Source: Arctopsyche grandis (taxonomy: Eukaryota > Arthropoda > Insecta > Trichoptera > Hydropsychidae). From it: DNA of 64,000 bases. Made by a program: the position numbers and the translations under genes. The stretch lies in the NCBI RefSeq assembly GCF_051622035.1, contig NC_135367.1, positions 14,312,501 to 14,376,500 on the forward strand. Reading direction: 5' to 3'. Below, in pieces: positions 1 to 11,823 of the stretch (position 1 is its first letter; each line of letters begins with the position of its first letter). The notes beneath the pieces were generated by a model, which had not been told where the DNA came from, did no database searches, and worked only from the letters and a program-made list of their open reading frames with translations.

Positions 1-1050
1 GCCGACACGCCGAAACTCTTGACCGCTTAAATTTATAGAGTTTGCACATATTCCGAAGTGCTATCTATAACTAACTAATCTGTATGCCTATTTATAAATA
101 GCTCGGTGCAACTTGGCATATCGCGTGTTGGCGCACTTTGTAAGTAATGCAAATTGAGCAGTGCAGGTCTTAAATTATTTTTACTATTATTCAACCCCTT
201 ATCAATGCAAAACTGGTTAACTCTGAGGTGGACTTTTATTATGTATGTATGTATATATACTATACTTAATTTTGTGCTGTTTCATCATGGCAAACGTTTT
301 TACTGCTCATTTCCAAGTTTAAATTCAGAAAGGACATTCGTTTGATGAATTGTGAGAATACTTCATATTTATATTTATGAAAAATTCATATTTTTCATTC
401 ACATATTTTGATCTATTATATATACATACATATAAATCTTAGGAAACACTTTTGAACGCGTTGATTGTGTGGTTAGTGAGCGTGCATAGTGCATAGTGCA
501 GAGCGTGTATACATAAGTAGTGTTTGAGAACTAGCTGACTTTGTATGAGGCACTTCTCTTTGACGGGCCTGATACAAAAATATGTATATGCAATAAACGC
601 TGTTTGGTCTATGTAAATCCAAGTGCATCATTAAGAATTCATCACATTCTTCTCCTACAAATAATCAGCCAATTTTGATTTCTACATATTTATATTAAGG
701 CGTGAAAATATTTTACTCACGTAATTAGTACCAAGACTTTCTTTGACAAGATCTTTTTCTAATGAAATATATATATTTTTCCAAATTCTTATAGCGATTA
801 TATTTAAGTTTGGTATTATATATAGTAAATTTAGCTTTGTATAATAATAAATTATGTCTGCACCTGATGATGTAGCAACAGTCAACCCTCCAGGGTAAAA
901 AGGGGTAATAAAAGAAAATATAATTCAAAAATAAAGTAAGGCATATTTAGGCATATGTACCGTATTTTCTTACAATTTCAATGTTTTTCTTTTTCTTTCT
1001 TACTTTTTATTTTTCATTTTCTTGCGGAACGGATCTAATGCGTTATATGG

Positions 1051-1301
1051 GCCGTTATATTTGAAAATGGTAAAAGTCCAATTTTCAATTCCAAAAACAC
1101 TATTTCTGTTTGACTTAATTCACAAATTGTTATCACTTTTTTAATTGTACGTGTCCAATATCTTGGAAAAGCAGAATAAACGTATTACAGGCTACCAGTA
1201 TTTTTAAATATTGTTAAACATGAAGCATTATATTTGATGTTTTGCGAAATATTTCTCGAAATGAAGAAAAGTGAACTTTTGCCACTTTCAAATATAACGG
1301 C
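1051..1301. mobile_element. MITE-like element with 27-bp terminal inverted repeats
   Basis: The ends 1051-1077 and 1275-1301 are inverted copies matching at 25 of 27 positions, starting GCCGTTATATTTGAAA. The 251-bp interior has no coding potential. No clear target duplication was seen, so the exact ends and the superfamily are open. Confidence 0.5.
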
Positions 1302-1446
1302 TAAGGTTGAAGGTTGGCTGTAATTTATAACCAGTCTAAGCATTAAGAAAATTATATGGAAAATTTTCTCCCTCAGCTCTGTATGTATCTCTCTTTTCGT
1401 GTAATCGCACTAATCAGTGGGGTGCCGTAGAAAGATCGCCGTGTTT

Positions 1447-1560
1447 TTATCGCACAACCTTACTTACATGTGCGCGAACAGAATACGAGACGACTAGGTG
1501 ACGTCATACCGAGTCTCCTTGAATCCTGCTCGCGCACACGGAAGTGAGGCTGTGCGATAA
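1447..1560. mobile_element. Small TIR element (about 110 bp) with a TA target site
   Basis: Arms 1447-1477 and 1530-1560 are inverted copies matching at 27 of 31 positions. If the repeat starts at TCGCACA, the dinucleotide TA flanks both sides, as expected for a TA target duplication (Tc1/mariner-like or a related non-autonomous element). The centre contains a second, smaller dyad around ggtgacgtcatacc. The arms are GC-richer than the surroundings. Confidence 0.5.
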
Positions 1561-1876
1561 GAGGGAGTTTTTCACGACTGCCACTGATACTAATGGATCA
1601 ATAAACTGAAATAAATAAATAAACTGAGAAGATTGCAGTAAAAATTATTCTATTGAAAAAGACTTCCTGTCGTAAAAGCCTTAAATATTATGGATCTAAA
1701 AATGGAAGGCTTCTACATATGTATGTAGTCACTGGTAATTAATAAGTAACATAATATTCAAAACGATCAATTTTATCAGGATTTATGTAATCTACATATG
1801 TATGATCAGCCGTGTCAAATACCGTTGACTTTTATATTTATACCTATTTAAAATTTTGAATGTATTTTGTTCACAG

Positions 1877-2019
1877 TTGGGGTTCTTCGCTTATTATACG
1901 GTGACGAATGGCCATGCCGCACTAGCTGGTCCAGTTCCCATAGACTCGATCTTCATATATAGACCGGATAAGAAGGCCGAAATATGGAGGTTCTTCACGT
2001 ATATGTTCCTACATGCAGG
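1877..2019 (+). CDS. Rhomboid gene, first exon in window
   Basis: 143 nt: 47 codons plus GG. It encodes a hydrophobic start (LGFFAYY), then the luminal L1 loop with RPDKK and the conserved [13 protein letters not shown]. The acceptor is ttcacag and the donor gtaagt. Confidence 0.92.
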
Positions 2020-5000
2020 GTAAGTCTTAAAATATCAATCGAAACCGTATGTGTGTATATGTTTATGTGTACATAAATGTGTAAAGTGCAATGGCATGTC
2101 GTGATTTGTGTCTCAACATCCGCCGCTTTATTTCCCCGCTCAATTTCTTTCGACGATGCGGAATGTTCGGCGCTTCCTCAATAATCTGGTTAGTGCGTGT
2201 GCTCTTCCCAAATTCTTAAATCCGACATATATCTATATGAGTATATGTATACGACTATTAATTGGTTTTTAAAGTTTATTTTCGCGCTCGTATTCGTCTG
2301 TCTCGCTCTGACGCTCGCGCTTCCTGACTATGTATGTACTTCTATGTACATATGTTCGAAAAGTAAAAGTAATAATAAATTCGATGGTCGGTAAGTCATT
2401 GGTAGAGGGCGGATGGTCTTTAGGGTACTATGTTTTTTTGGCGTTAGTTAATTTTTATTTTTATACATACATACATATGTACAGTGGCGGACTGGGACTG
2501 AAATCAGTGCATGCCAGGAGTCAAAGGGGGCCCCACCCAGGGTTAAAAATATTTGTCCCCCCCCCATATAACAAAATTTTCTTCTTTCCATCACGCTAAA
2601 AATCAAGGGCAAAAAATAAATAAAATTTTCAAAAATGGGAATAAACAAATTTAGGTACAAGAAAAATGGCAAAAGCAAAATAGATCCATAAATTACATTG
2701 TATATTTCGCTTTAATCCTTGTCCTAGGTAAATAGAATGCATCATAAAAGAATGCGGCATAAAAGCGGCTTTTACTTTCGGTAGAAAACAATCAGGGACG
2801 TCATTTCAGCTTTTTCTTGGGGGGGGGGGGCAGGCAAAGATTGGTCAAATTGAATTTTTTTTCAAAAAATCTTTTTTATATCGGAATAAAAATGGAAAAT
2901 ATACAATATGAAAAAAATAAGCTTATTTTTGAAAAAATATATATAAAAATATCTTATGTAAAAAGCCAAAAAAGCGCCGCAGGCGAAAATTTTTTTCCAA
3001 AAATTTTCACATGGTCGCAAAATGGTTAACAAAAGTCGACCATCAAAATGTATCACTATATCAAAAAATTTACAAACTTTCGGAAAAATAAACGATACAC
3101 ATCTGTTTTTGAGACAAAATAAAGTAAAGGCGAACTTTCTAACGATTCGCTCAATGGGACGAACAATTTCCAAGAATGTTACCCAAGGCATACCACTTAA
3201 AAACCAAAATATATTTGCTTCAAAATAATAAAATCTTTTTTTTTTCAAAGCACATAGCAGCGATTATTTTATTAGTTACACAAAAGTAACATAATATAAG
3301 AAATAAACGCAGCATTCATAGATCCATAGTATCTCATTAATCATTAAATTCATAATATTTTCTAAATTCGCCTATTCCTTAATTTAGGGGGGCGAGTGCC
3401 CCCCCCAAATTACGTCCCTGAAAACAAAAAATGCATAATATTTTCAATTAATGTTAATCGAAAATCAAGATTTTGGGGAGGGGCCCCTATCCTATGTTTC
3501 TATATACATGGATGTGTCTAGATTAGGAATAGATTTTATATTCGGAAACTGTTTAAAATTGTGTATTTAAATCTTACTATATCGTCGAAGTATAATCAAA
3601 TATTATTTTGAAAGTATGTATGAAGTAAATTTAAATCGCTGGTTGATGATGAATCGTCCTATCAAAATTGTTTTAAGCAATTCAGTTTATATTATTCACG
3701 GAAATTTGTTTATTCCCATTTTTATTTCATTAGGTAGTTGTTACATAGGTTGGAAATATTACATAACCTTGAGGTTGGAAATGGGCCCGGTAAAAGGGCC
3801 CACGCAAATGTTGAAACTTACATTTCGAGCCTAATAAAAAAAGTTAACCGATCCTTGGGCTGTTAAAGCAGGTATTAGTTGTTTGTGTATATCGTAAGAA
3901 ATTTGTTTTGTTGAAATACCCAAACTCTAGGTCCCAAAGTGCAATATCCTATAAATTTTTACACACGTGAAATAGTTAAAAAGTTATTTAATTTTACTGA
4001 GGGCCCATATTTTCTAACGGATAGTGGGGCCCACATGCCATCGGGCATGTACGCTTGTATGGCCAGTCCGCCACTGCATATGTATATACCAGGAAGACTT
4101 AACGGGTAAACCCCAATGCGCCTTCCTGGCCAATTAAAAACATTTATAAACAATTTTACAGAGCGCGATAGAGACATCTATGGATAAATTTGAAAAGCAT
4201 TTTATAAATCAGCAAATTCGAGATGCTGAAAACTCTTATTTTACGTGAAATAGGACAATATTGCCAATTTGTTGGGACCATTTCAATGAAATCAGATAAA
4301 TTGTCAAACTACCTGGAGTCGCATATCCAAGGTTTGGCTGGTAGTACTGCGCTAGGGATTGAATCCGTAACTACTGAGTTGAAAGCATTGCACGCTAACC
4401 ACTGATCTATGCTCTTGTATGGCTATTTTTAACAGTAATTGTTATTGTAATTGTAATTGTAATAATTCGTCCCTTAATTGTGACTAGACATCGGATGGTC
4501 ATCGGGGAAATTCCAAATAATAATACACCGTTCCAATAGTGTTTAAAGCAAGAGGGCAAAAAATTTCTACCAATTTAACAATGGCAAAACCCTCTGCTGC
4601 GATCCCTAGCCCAAGTCTAATCATAAGCGGACTTTTGAAATGCAAATCGTTTATGAAAATTAAACGAAATGAAAATAATATATTTTTTTAAACCCAACAG
4701 TTGATGAAAAAAATCACAAAATTAATAAGGAAAAATACTACAATCTTTGGATATGCGATGGTTGTTGGCCAATTAGTATTAAAATAAATGCACAGTTATT
4801 AGTTAGTAATAAACAGAAGCACCATCAAGGGTATAAGAGGTACTCAATATAGTTACACGGTTCTTAATTTATAAACCCAAGTGGCCAAAGACCTTGGCAC
4901 GGCCAACGACTGTAATTATTCCATAGTAAAATCACTAACTACATATGTATGTACATACAAGGTTTGTCTCTACGACAGACAAATCACTTCGTCTGTGTGC

Positions 5001-7573
5001 TCCATTTAACTATAAGTAAAAATTTACCAGTATAACATTAAAAATAACTATAACTCTATATGAATTAACGCCTCTATACCAATTTCCAAATCTGTTTATC
5101 GCCAGCTTATCGGCTCTAAACTATTATAAAATTAATCAATGTGACTAAATCCATAGGAAAGTACATTAATTCCACTCGAAATATACGTCGAAATAATATG
5201 TCCTAAGGTCATAAAACTCCCCTATGAAAGTGGTTTGATCGTGGCTTACTGTAATATTGTGTCAAAGTTCACCCCTTTAATATTGCGCTTACATTTAACG
5301 TTGATTTTCACTTGTCACACTCGACACGTGTAAGTTTGGGCCATTCGGTGTCAAAAAACCCTAAAATTCTAGATTCGATCAAAGTGATAGTGTGCGATTT
5401 ACAATACTACCATGGTTAATAAATTCAATATTGAATTGCCTTTATTTAGTAGTGCAAAGTATATGGACAGCCATAAATAAACTTCCAACATCATAATACT
5501 CTATGACCTCAATTTTCATGGATGAATTTATTATTTTATAATTTTAATTAATTTATTATTTTCTTGCCTTTTTCATTAAATTTGTTTTTCGTTGTAGCAT
5601 ATTTCTTTTTTTTTGTAGCGTTTTTCTGCTATGATCAAAGTTAATATGTAAATTTTATTTATATTCAAGTCTTAAAATATAATGCAAAAAGGAACCAACT
5701 TACAAGAGCAATATTTTGTTTCATTGATATGCACTTATCAATCTGAGAATGATGGATTACACTTTATTATTACTGATATCTGTTTTTGTGGATATATAAC
5801 AGTGATTTCATACTATATGTGAAAGTATACTTTCACTGGCACTTACGAGCTTTCATATTCCGAATACTTTACAGTTACTTCTAATACTTCTGATATTAAT
5901 GTTGTCTTATTCTTCTACCTCCAAAGTTTTTTAATATCTTCTTCAAGGTATGAATATTTAATTAAATCAAAAAGCAAATTTGATGTTAGGCCAACTTTTT
6001 CAGTTTGTCCAAATACAACTGCATATGATGACCGTTTGATTCCTGAATAGAATACCCTATTTTCCTTAAATTGGACAGTCCTCAGTCATTTCTTCCAATT
6101 GGTGTTGTTACGATCTAGCATCCAAGTTGATAACATGTTTGTCAATGTCCTGATCTGTGTGATATACTTTCACTGACTTAGTTGGCGAAGTATACACTTT
6201 TACTTGTGGAAATATAATTTCACTGGGGGATTCAGATTTATCGTAGCAAATATACATTTATTTATTTATTTTATTTTTACATATATACCAGGAAGGCCTT
6301 ACAGGAAAATCCCAATGCGCCTTCCTGGCCAATTACAAATTACAATTACAATTACAAATGCAGCATTTTTATTACAAGTCGTTGAATTACGAGACATCTA
6401 TGAATTGTACATAAATTTGATTGTACATTAATCATACTTCAAATAGTGGTGACATAGTAGGTAGGAAGGATATTTAGCCAATTTTTTTTCCGGTAACCGT
6501 TTCAACAATGAAATCAGAGAAAATATTGGCAAACTCTGATAGGAAACGATCAACCTGGAGTCACAAATCCAGGTCTGACCAACAGCATACTCAGAAAAAT
6601 TCATTTTCATTCGAGGCCCGGGGCCAGGGATCGAACCCGGTGCCTCAGAACGCAGAAGCTTAACGACCGAGCTATGCTGCTGGCTACATATATTATATAT
6701 AATGAAAAACCAAAACATTCACTCTCTACCCGATATTTTCCTTGAAATTAGTTGTAAACCTCTGCAGTTATGATTTTGATATTGAGCAATGTAGTAATGA
6801 TAAAAGTAATTTTTGATCAAAATCACTGCATATTTATATTTGAAATGTACTCAAGTAACTGTGACCTAACAATATGTATATTTCTATCTTTTCAGATGGT
6901 TACATTTAGGTTTTAATTTATCGGTGCAAACGGCAGTCGGGCTACCGTTGGAGATGGTGCACGGAGGTACTCGAGCAGCTGCCGTATACCTCGCCGGCGT
7001 CGCTGCTGGATCCCTCGGCACCAGCGTCTGTGATCCTACAGTATGCCTAGCCGGTGCTTCAGGTGGAGTCTACGCTCTTTTGGCAGCCCACCTCAGCAAC
7101 GTCCTCCTCAACTATCACACGATGCAGTGGGGCGCCGTCAGACTGCTGGCCGTCTTTGTGTTCGGTAACTATTCATCTTACATCAACTAATATAGCATCA
7201 GTTTTACATGATTTTGACTGTGTATTTGGTATTTTCAGCATCGTGCGATGTCGGCTTTGCGATATATTCGAGGTATGCGGCTGAAGGTTGCGCCGGTCCA
7301 CCGGTGTCGTACGTCGCTCACCTCACCGGCGCTCTAGCCGGTCTTACTATAGGACTTTTAGTGCTCAAAAACTTTGAACAAAGACTGCACGAGCGGCTGC
7401 TGTGGTGGGCAGCGCTTGGCGTTTACGCTGCATGCACTCTATTTGCCATATTATTCAATTTGATGAACGCTGACGGCGTGCCGACGCCCGTAATGCAGCC
7501 GCCGGACGAAGCTCTGCGGGAGCCCCAAGCTCTCCAAGAGTACGGTTTTTACAATGGCGAAGGTCTTTCCTAG
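1877..7573 (+). CDS. Rhomboid-family intramembrane serine protease, 3' part of gene (three exons)
   Basis: Exons 1877-2019, 6896-7164 and 7239-7573 join in frame (GT-AG throughout; phases 2 and 1) to give 248 C-terminal residues. Numbering from the first residue seen, a WRFF loop motif sits near residue 37, HLGFN (His51, Asn55) precedes the active site, GASGG carries the nucleophile Ser103, and His165 lies in AHLTGALAG. These are the catalytic and oxyanion residues of rhomboids, which cut transmembrane substrates inside the membrane; Drosophila Rhomboid and Stet release EGF-receptor ligands in the secretory pathway. The protein has several hydrophobic helices and a hydrophilic tail ending at TAG 7571-7573. 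The sequence is closest to the Rhomboid/Stet/RHBDL secretase group, but I cannot choose the orthologue without the N-terminus. The N-terminal exons are outside the window. Confidence 0.93.
2482..4076. mobile_element. hAT-type DNA transposon, non-autonomous, with 8-bp target duplication
   Basis: The element starts CAGTGGCGGACTGG and ends CCAGTCCGCCACTG, an exact 14-bp terminal inverted repeat. It is flanked by the identical 8-bp sequence CATATGTA at 2474-2481 and 4077-4084. An 8-bp duplication plus a CAG...CTG end is the hallmark of hAT elements. No transposase ORF is left; 628 bp of the 1595 bp is a second insertion (2793-3420). The right side abuts the AT-rich 3' tail of a SINE, so it seems to have landed there. 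Confidence 0.85.
2793..3420. mobile_element. Second hAT-like element nested inside the first
   Basis: Ends CAGGGACGTCATTT and AAATTACGTCCCTG form an inverted repeat (13 of 14). The flanks AAAACAAT (2785-2792) and AAAACAAA (3421-3428) match at 7 of 8 positions, consistent with an aged hAT target duplication. Long G and C runs lie just inside both ends. There is no intact transposase; short open stretches inside are not recognisable. Confidence 0.75.
4086..4426 (-). mobile_element. tRNA-derived SINE, copy 1
   Basis: Read on the minus strand, it starts near 4426 with a tRNA-like head: an A-box-like segment (TAGATCAGTGGTTAGCG) and a B-box-like GGATTCAATCCC. A conserved middle (GACTCCAGG ... CTGATTTCATTGAAATGG) follows. 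It ends at 4089-4131 with the GGCCAGGAAGG...CCTGG stem-loop shared with a LINE family in this window. It is diverged and not a functional tRNA gene. Confidence 0.65.
6258..6687 (-). mobile_element. tRNA-derived SINE, copy 2 (most complete)
   Basis: On the minus strand: head at about 6687-6610 with A box TAGCTCGGTCGTTAAG and B box GGGTTCGATCCC; core with GTGACTCCAGGTTGATCG and CTGATTTCATTGTTGAAACG; 3' stem-loop at 6288-6330 (10-bp stem CCAGGAAGGC/GCCTTCCTGG); then an AAAT-type tail at 6258-6279. About 430 bp. Heads of this kind carry an internal RNA polymerase III promoter. The shared 3' end suggests mobilisation by the LINE family found at 42041-44012. Confidence 0.75.
6896..7164 (+). CDS. 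Rhomboid gene, second exon in window (active-site serine)
   Basis: 269 nt after the acceptor ttttcag. It encodes [23 protein letters not shown] and the nucleophile motif [13 protein letters not shown]. The donor is gtaact; the exon ends after the first base of an Ala codon. It is noticeably GC-richer than the flanking intron. Confidence 0.94.
7239..7573 (+). CDS. Rhomboid gene, last exon (catalytic histidine)
   Basis: 335 nt after attttcag. It encodes [27 protein letters not shown] with the catalytic His, [12 protein letters not shown] and a last membrane helix. The final 30 or so residues are poorly conserved and end ...GEGLS. The stop is TAG. The intron before this exon is only 74 bp. Confidence 0.94.
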
Positions 7574-10289
7574 GGAAAGAAGCCGGCGCTTCTAATTATA
7601 ATGTAAATTATTAACGATAATGTGATGTTCAGCAACACTCAACTCTACACTGGTACACAACTCTACGGATTCCGAGATGAAGATTAACCGAGTTAATAAA
7701 TAATAACAATGCATTAAATTATATAATTCAATTTGAAATTTGTATTCGTCATAATGATGTATTAATTGTACTAAAATTTATTAATCATTATTATAATTGT
7801 TTGTTTACTTTGTATTTAAAAAAATAGTTGAGTGAATGCTCTGATCCGTACGCCAAAGTTGTAGAAGGAATTGCCGACTCTCTCCCAAAGCAGTTAAAAT
7901 CTTAACATTCAAACATGTCAGTAAAAAATCATACTGAAATCATTAAAATGTGTACATACTATAATTTTTGCATAGTATCAATTATGACAGATTTAAACCG
8001 TTTTTTAATAACAACACTTGTTATATCATTTACATGTGAGTCGGTAATCCTAATAGTACATGAGCTTTTACCATCTTGTACAATTTGTAATTATTGAAAT
8101 ATAAAACAAGTTTTTATATGTTATAAATATTGTTAGTGATTTTTTTTTTTTGTATATTTGATTCGTTTATACTCGTTATTTGTAAGTTGCACTAAAGTTC
8201 CTCATATGTTTGTATATATTTATATACATATATATGTATATATATTATATATTCATAATAACTAAATAAGTAGCATAAATGTTTTCAGTGAACAAAACGA
8301 GTCACAAGGCTATTGCCAAAATAGTGAAATATCGCAACCCTTTAAACTTATATATTCCACAAAAAGGGAAAACGTTCAAAGACTGTAAAAAAAATGATAA
8401 AAGAATATAATTTAAAAAAAAATAAACATTCCGAGAGATGTATTTAAAAGCAACGGCATGAAGGTTGAATTGTGTCGACTTTTGAATATATCTTTCAATA
8501 TGAAATGAATTTATTATTACAATGTGCTTATATTTATTATTATATAAGTAATGAATTGTCATTATATTTTTTTTTATTGTCCATGTGTAAATGTGATTAT
8601 TATCATTATTATTATAATTTTTAATTTATTAAAAATGTATTATATTATATTATAAAAAGCATGTCAAAGGCAATATAAATAATATACACATTAAAAAAAT
8701 ATCGAACAAAAAATCACACCTCCCCAAGTCTCATCGAAATTGCGAACGAAATTGTACATTAATTATGTACACATTATGATTATTATTTTTTTTAACATAC
8801 TTTAATAATATTACAATTTATGTTATCGTGTCTTCGTTTATCGTTCCCCTCCCCGTCTGTGTATTGTTATTATTTCAACAAAGAGTGAGCTAGTATAATT
8901 ATTATTATATATATTGTATATAATGAATGCATAACATCAAAGAAAAACATAGTCACAATTAATTATTAGGATTGTTAATTTATATTTAGCACCTCACATT
9001 TATAGAATTTCATAATTTTCCCACATTTTATGCCATATTCATATTTAACTCTTTCCTTACAATGCCATAGAGTTTCCATTGCAATGGGAGAAACTTAGCT
9101 AATTCAGGCCATCACAATGACAGTTAAAATGAAGTAATAAATTAAGGTATTTTGGTCCCTTCAGATGTGTTCATTTGGAACAATAAACTCAAGCAACCAT
9201 TTGCACATGTTTACAATCTATCTGTCATGGCGAAAGCCTCAGGCTAATATAAAGTATTTAATGTTTTTCTCATTTGTGAGTTATTATATCACTCTAATCT
9301 ATTATTACACGTTATGTTGTGTTTCTGGATTTGAAATATTATTAGAATTTGTGAAATAATGGCACTAATTTTGCCTATGTATCTCCAAACTATTATATTA
9401 TTATTTATTTCAATCAATGTCATATGTTCTGTTTTGTATTTTTGTTTCAATCTTGCTCTATCTTTATGTAGAACGAAATGCATTTAAATCAAACTTCACT
9501 ACTATTTATTTTAACGATTCTATTTAAAATGTCTCATACGTGAGATCAATATGAGAGTAGCCTAATTATAGATTGTTGTTGAACCAAAGACTGAATGATT
9601 TTCATTTTATTTATGCCAGGAATAGTAATAGTACATCGTTTTCGATATGCATCTCCCAAATTTAAAACTTGTCAATCGATGAATTATTACTATTGTTATT
9701 ATTACTATTATTATTTGTATCGAGAAGTGACCCAATCTAATTTTTCATGATCACATTGCATTATACCAAAGAGTTTTCATCCCATATATAAATAACGATT
9801 TCAGTTAATCACAGAATCCCAAACAAAAACATTTAAGAAAATATGTAAAAATAACATAATTGCAAAATATATTACGCCCAACGTGTAACTCAGCAACTTG
9901 TATAGAATTATTGTATTTTGGGTATAGCAAAATATTGGGCATAATGTAAGAAAAATAACTGTGTGTAATTTATTGTTTAAATTTAAATAAATGATTACAA
10001 TAAAATTTTGTAAAAAAATGCGTATATGCATAAATAAAATATTTTATGTTATTTATTGGTAATGTCCCTTACTTAGAAGTGAATTTCGTTTTAATTTTGC
10101 AATTACGTGTCTATTATTTATAAATAAAATAATTTTTATATTAAAAATATTTGAACAATTTGTACTCATTTTATTTTACTTTCACTAATATTTACATACA
10201 TAATGAATATTGGTAACAATAACAGTTTTGATCACAATTTCACACCAAATAAACCAGTATATCGCACCAAAATATTGTCTGCATTTTTG
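7574..10289. other. Rhomboid 3' untranslated region and AT-rich intergenic DNA
   Basis: Very AT-rich sequence following the rhomboid stop codon. A candidate polyadenylation signal lies 122 nt after the stop, with others further on. No gene, RNA or complete mobile element was recognised. Open stretches here are short and low-complexity. Confidence 0.6.
7695..7700 (+). terminator. Candidate polyadenylation signal AATAAA for the rhomboid gene
   Basis: Exact AATAAA 122 nt after the TAG stop. Later AT-rich sequence contains similar hexamers, so the true cleavage site is uncertain. Confidence 0.4.
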
Positions 10290-11150
10290 GGTAGAGTACA
10301 CATTTCGTTCGTTTATGAACATATGTACTATTTAGTTTGTTCATACGCGAACCAATCTGGCCAGTTATAGTGTACACAAAAGAACAAATTGCACATTACA
10401 TATCACACAAGTCTAATGTGAATAGTAGAAGAGATAAATAAGCGATTTGAGCTCGCGACATGCGTGCGAAGAGTATATTCTGCGATCCGGATACATTCAC
10501 AACGAATTTCGAATGTTGAATGCGTAGTTTAAATACTACACGTAGTATTTTTCTCGTTATCGTATCCATCTATTTCCTTAATAACGAGAAAAATACTACG
10601 TGTAGTATTTAAACTACGCATTCAACATTCGAAATTCGTTGTGGCATTCAACATTCGAAATTCGTTGTGAATGTATCAGGATCGCAGAATAGTAGAAGAG
10701 ATAAATAACCGATTTGAGCTCGCGACATGCGTGCGAAGAGTATATTAAATACTACACGTAGTATTTTTCTCGTTATACATAGTATCCATCTCTTTCCTTT
10801 ACGTGTACTCCTAGGAGAATGGAAAATATTTTTCGAATTAATTAATTGTAGACCCCCTCTATGCATGTACATATGCTTACCCTGGGTTGCAATATTTTTA
10901 ATATTAGCGAAAACGGGAATCACAGCAACGTTGTAATGTAGTTTCCATACGATTTCTCTATTAATTACTTGACGTTTTGACATTGCAAAGGTTTTGACAG
11001 CTAAAAGTCTCATGCGACACCTGGTGAGTCTATTTGAAGGTAGTAACACTTAAACCAAAACCAATAGTAGCACAAACTAAAGCCAATGGTTTGCGTATGA
11101 ACTAGTAAATATGTTCATGAAGGAACCGGAGTGAACACTTACACTGTAAC
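10290..11150. mobile_element. TIR element of about 0.86 kb enclosing a large palindrome
   Basis: Segments 10296-10353 and about 11086-11136 are diverged inverted copies sharing ATGAACATAT, TTCATACGC and AACCA, with a 9-nt indel. The interior holds the direct repeats and near-perfect palindrome described separately. No coding sequence was recognised. Ends and target duplication are not defined, so classification as a foldback-type or MITE-like element is inference. Confidence 0.4.
10421..10776. repeat. Direct repeats flanking a long near-perfect palindrome
   Basis: A 59-nt unit at 10421-10479 recurs at 10688-10746 with one mismatch. Between the copies is an inverted repeat: left arm 10480-10560 (81 nt), 20-nt spacer 10561-10580, right arm 10581-10687. 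The right arm matches with a single mismatch once a 26-nt tandem duplication (10618-10643 and 10644-10669) is removed. After the second unit, the last 30 nt of the left arm occur again (10747-10776). The near-identity of the arms implies a recent or gene-converted rearrangement. Confidence 0.85.
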
Positions 11151-11570
11151 ATATGTAGTACTTCTATTTTGACTAAAGATTAGTGCAGAGAACAAAATAC
11201 ACATCTTACAAAAGCATAATAATCTCAAATTATTATTTTACATATTATAACGATTCATTGGTGTGAGAGAGTGCTATAAAATATAAAGAAAGTAAACATT
11301 TTGTAAGTTATATCACATTACAAATTAAGCAATTTACAATGCAGAATTAAACTGCAAAATTCAGAGAGCTGCTATTACTATTAAGTCATACCCGAGTCCG
11401 AAATATAATATTATCATAACAAAAATAAAATTACTAATGAAAATAATAAATAAATAATTTATTTATAATTAATAATTTTGTACTGAAAGCAGTCTAATTT
11501 CTACGTATATAAGATTTAGAAAATGGTAAAAATCATTTTATTCGATGCTGACTAGTGTTTAATTGTTTTA
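11151..11570. other. AT-rich spacer downstream of PGS1
   Basis: No gene seen. It contains the PGS1 3' flank and a polyadenylation signal near its right edge. Confidence 0.5.
11537..11542 (-). terminator. Candidate polyadenylation signal for PGS1
   Basis: AATAAA on the minus strand, 28 nt past the TAA stop of PGS1 (stop at 11571-11573). Confidence 0.5.
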
Positions 11571-11823
11571 TTAGAAAAAATTTCTGAACACTCCAACGGT
11601 AAGTTTGACCCAATTTGGAATCTTCCTTCCGAACAATTCTTGAATGGACTCTCTTCCGTTCTCATACAGCATTACATTTTCTTCGTGTAATCTCTTCTTT
11701 AGATCTTCATCTGCCGTTATTATGGCGACCTGAGTCTCCAGATCTCGATTCACTGAACGTTCACCGAAATTTGGCGAACCGATAAACGTCAACGATGGCA
11801 AAGATTCACCAGGTAAATAGTAC
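11571..11823 (-). CDS. PGS1: PGS1 exon 5 (C-terminus)
   Basis: 253 nt after ttttcag. It encodes YYLPGESLPSLTFIGSPNFG and ERSVNRDLETQ, and ends ...FRNFF with TAA. Confidence 0.93.

Larger units (their letters stand above)
1..1876. other. Intron of the rhomboid gene (or its upstream flank)
   Basis: No exon is recognised here. Rhomboid-family proteins have a cytoplasmic N-terminus and first membrane segment before the first exon seen here, so this stretch is inferred to be intron whose upstream exons lie left of the window. It is AT-rich and holds two short inverted-repeat elements, given separately (1051-1301 and 1447-1560), and short TATG-type repeats. It ends in a normal splice acceptor (ttcacag) at 1876. 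Confidence 0.6.
2020..6895. other. Intron of the rhomboid gene, filled with transposons
   Basis: A 4.9-kb intron between two rhomboid exons. It holds a hAT element with a nested hAT (2482-4076), a SINE (4086-4426), a second SINE (6258-6687) and AT-rich sequence at 4430-6250 in which I see no gene. An 18-bp perfect palindrome built on GTGAAAGTA lies at 5819-5836. Confidence 0.8.

Noticed and set aside
6610..6690. Possible tRNA gene on the minus strand
   Set aside because: A and B boxes are present but no cloverleaf acceptor stem or clear anticodon arm; the sequence continues into a SINE core and tail.
10648..11049. Minus-strand 133-codon frame
   Set aside because: It runs through the palindrome and TIR element and has no protein-like features.
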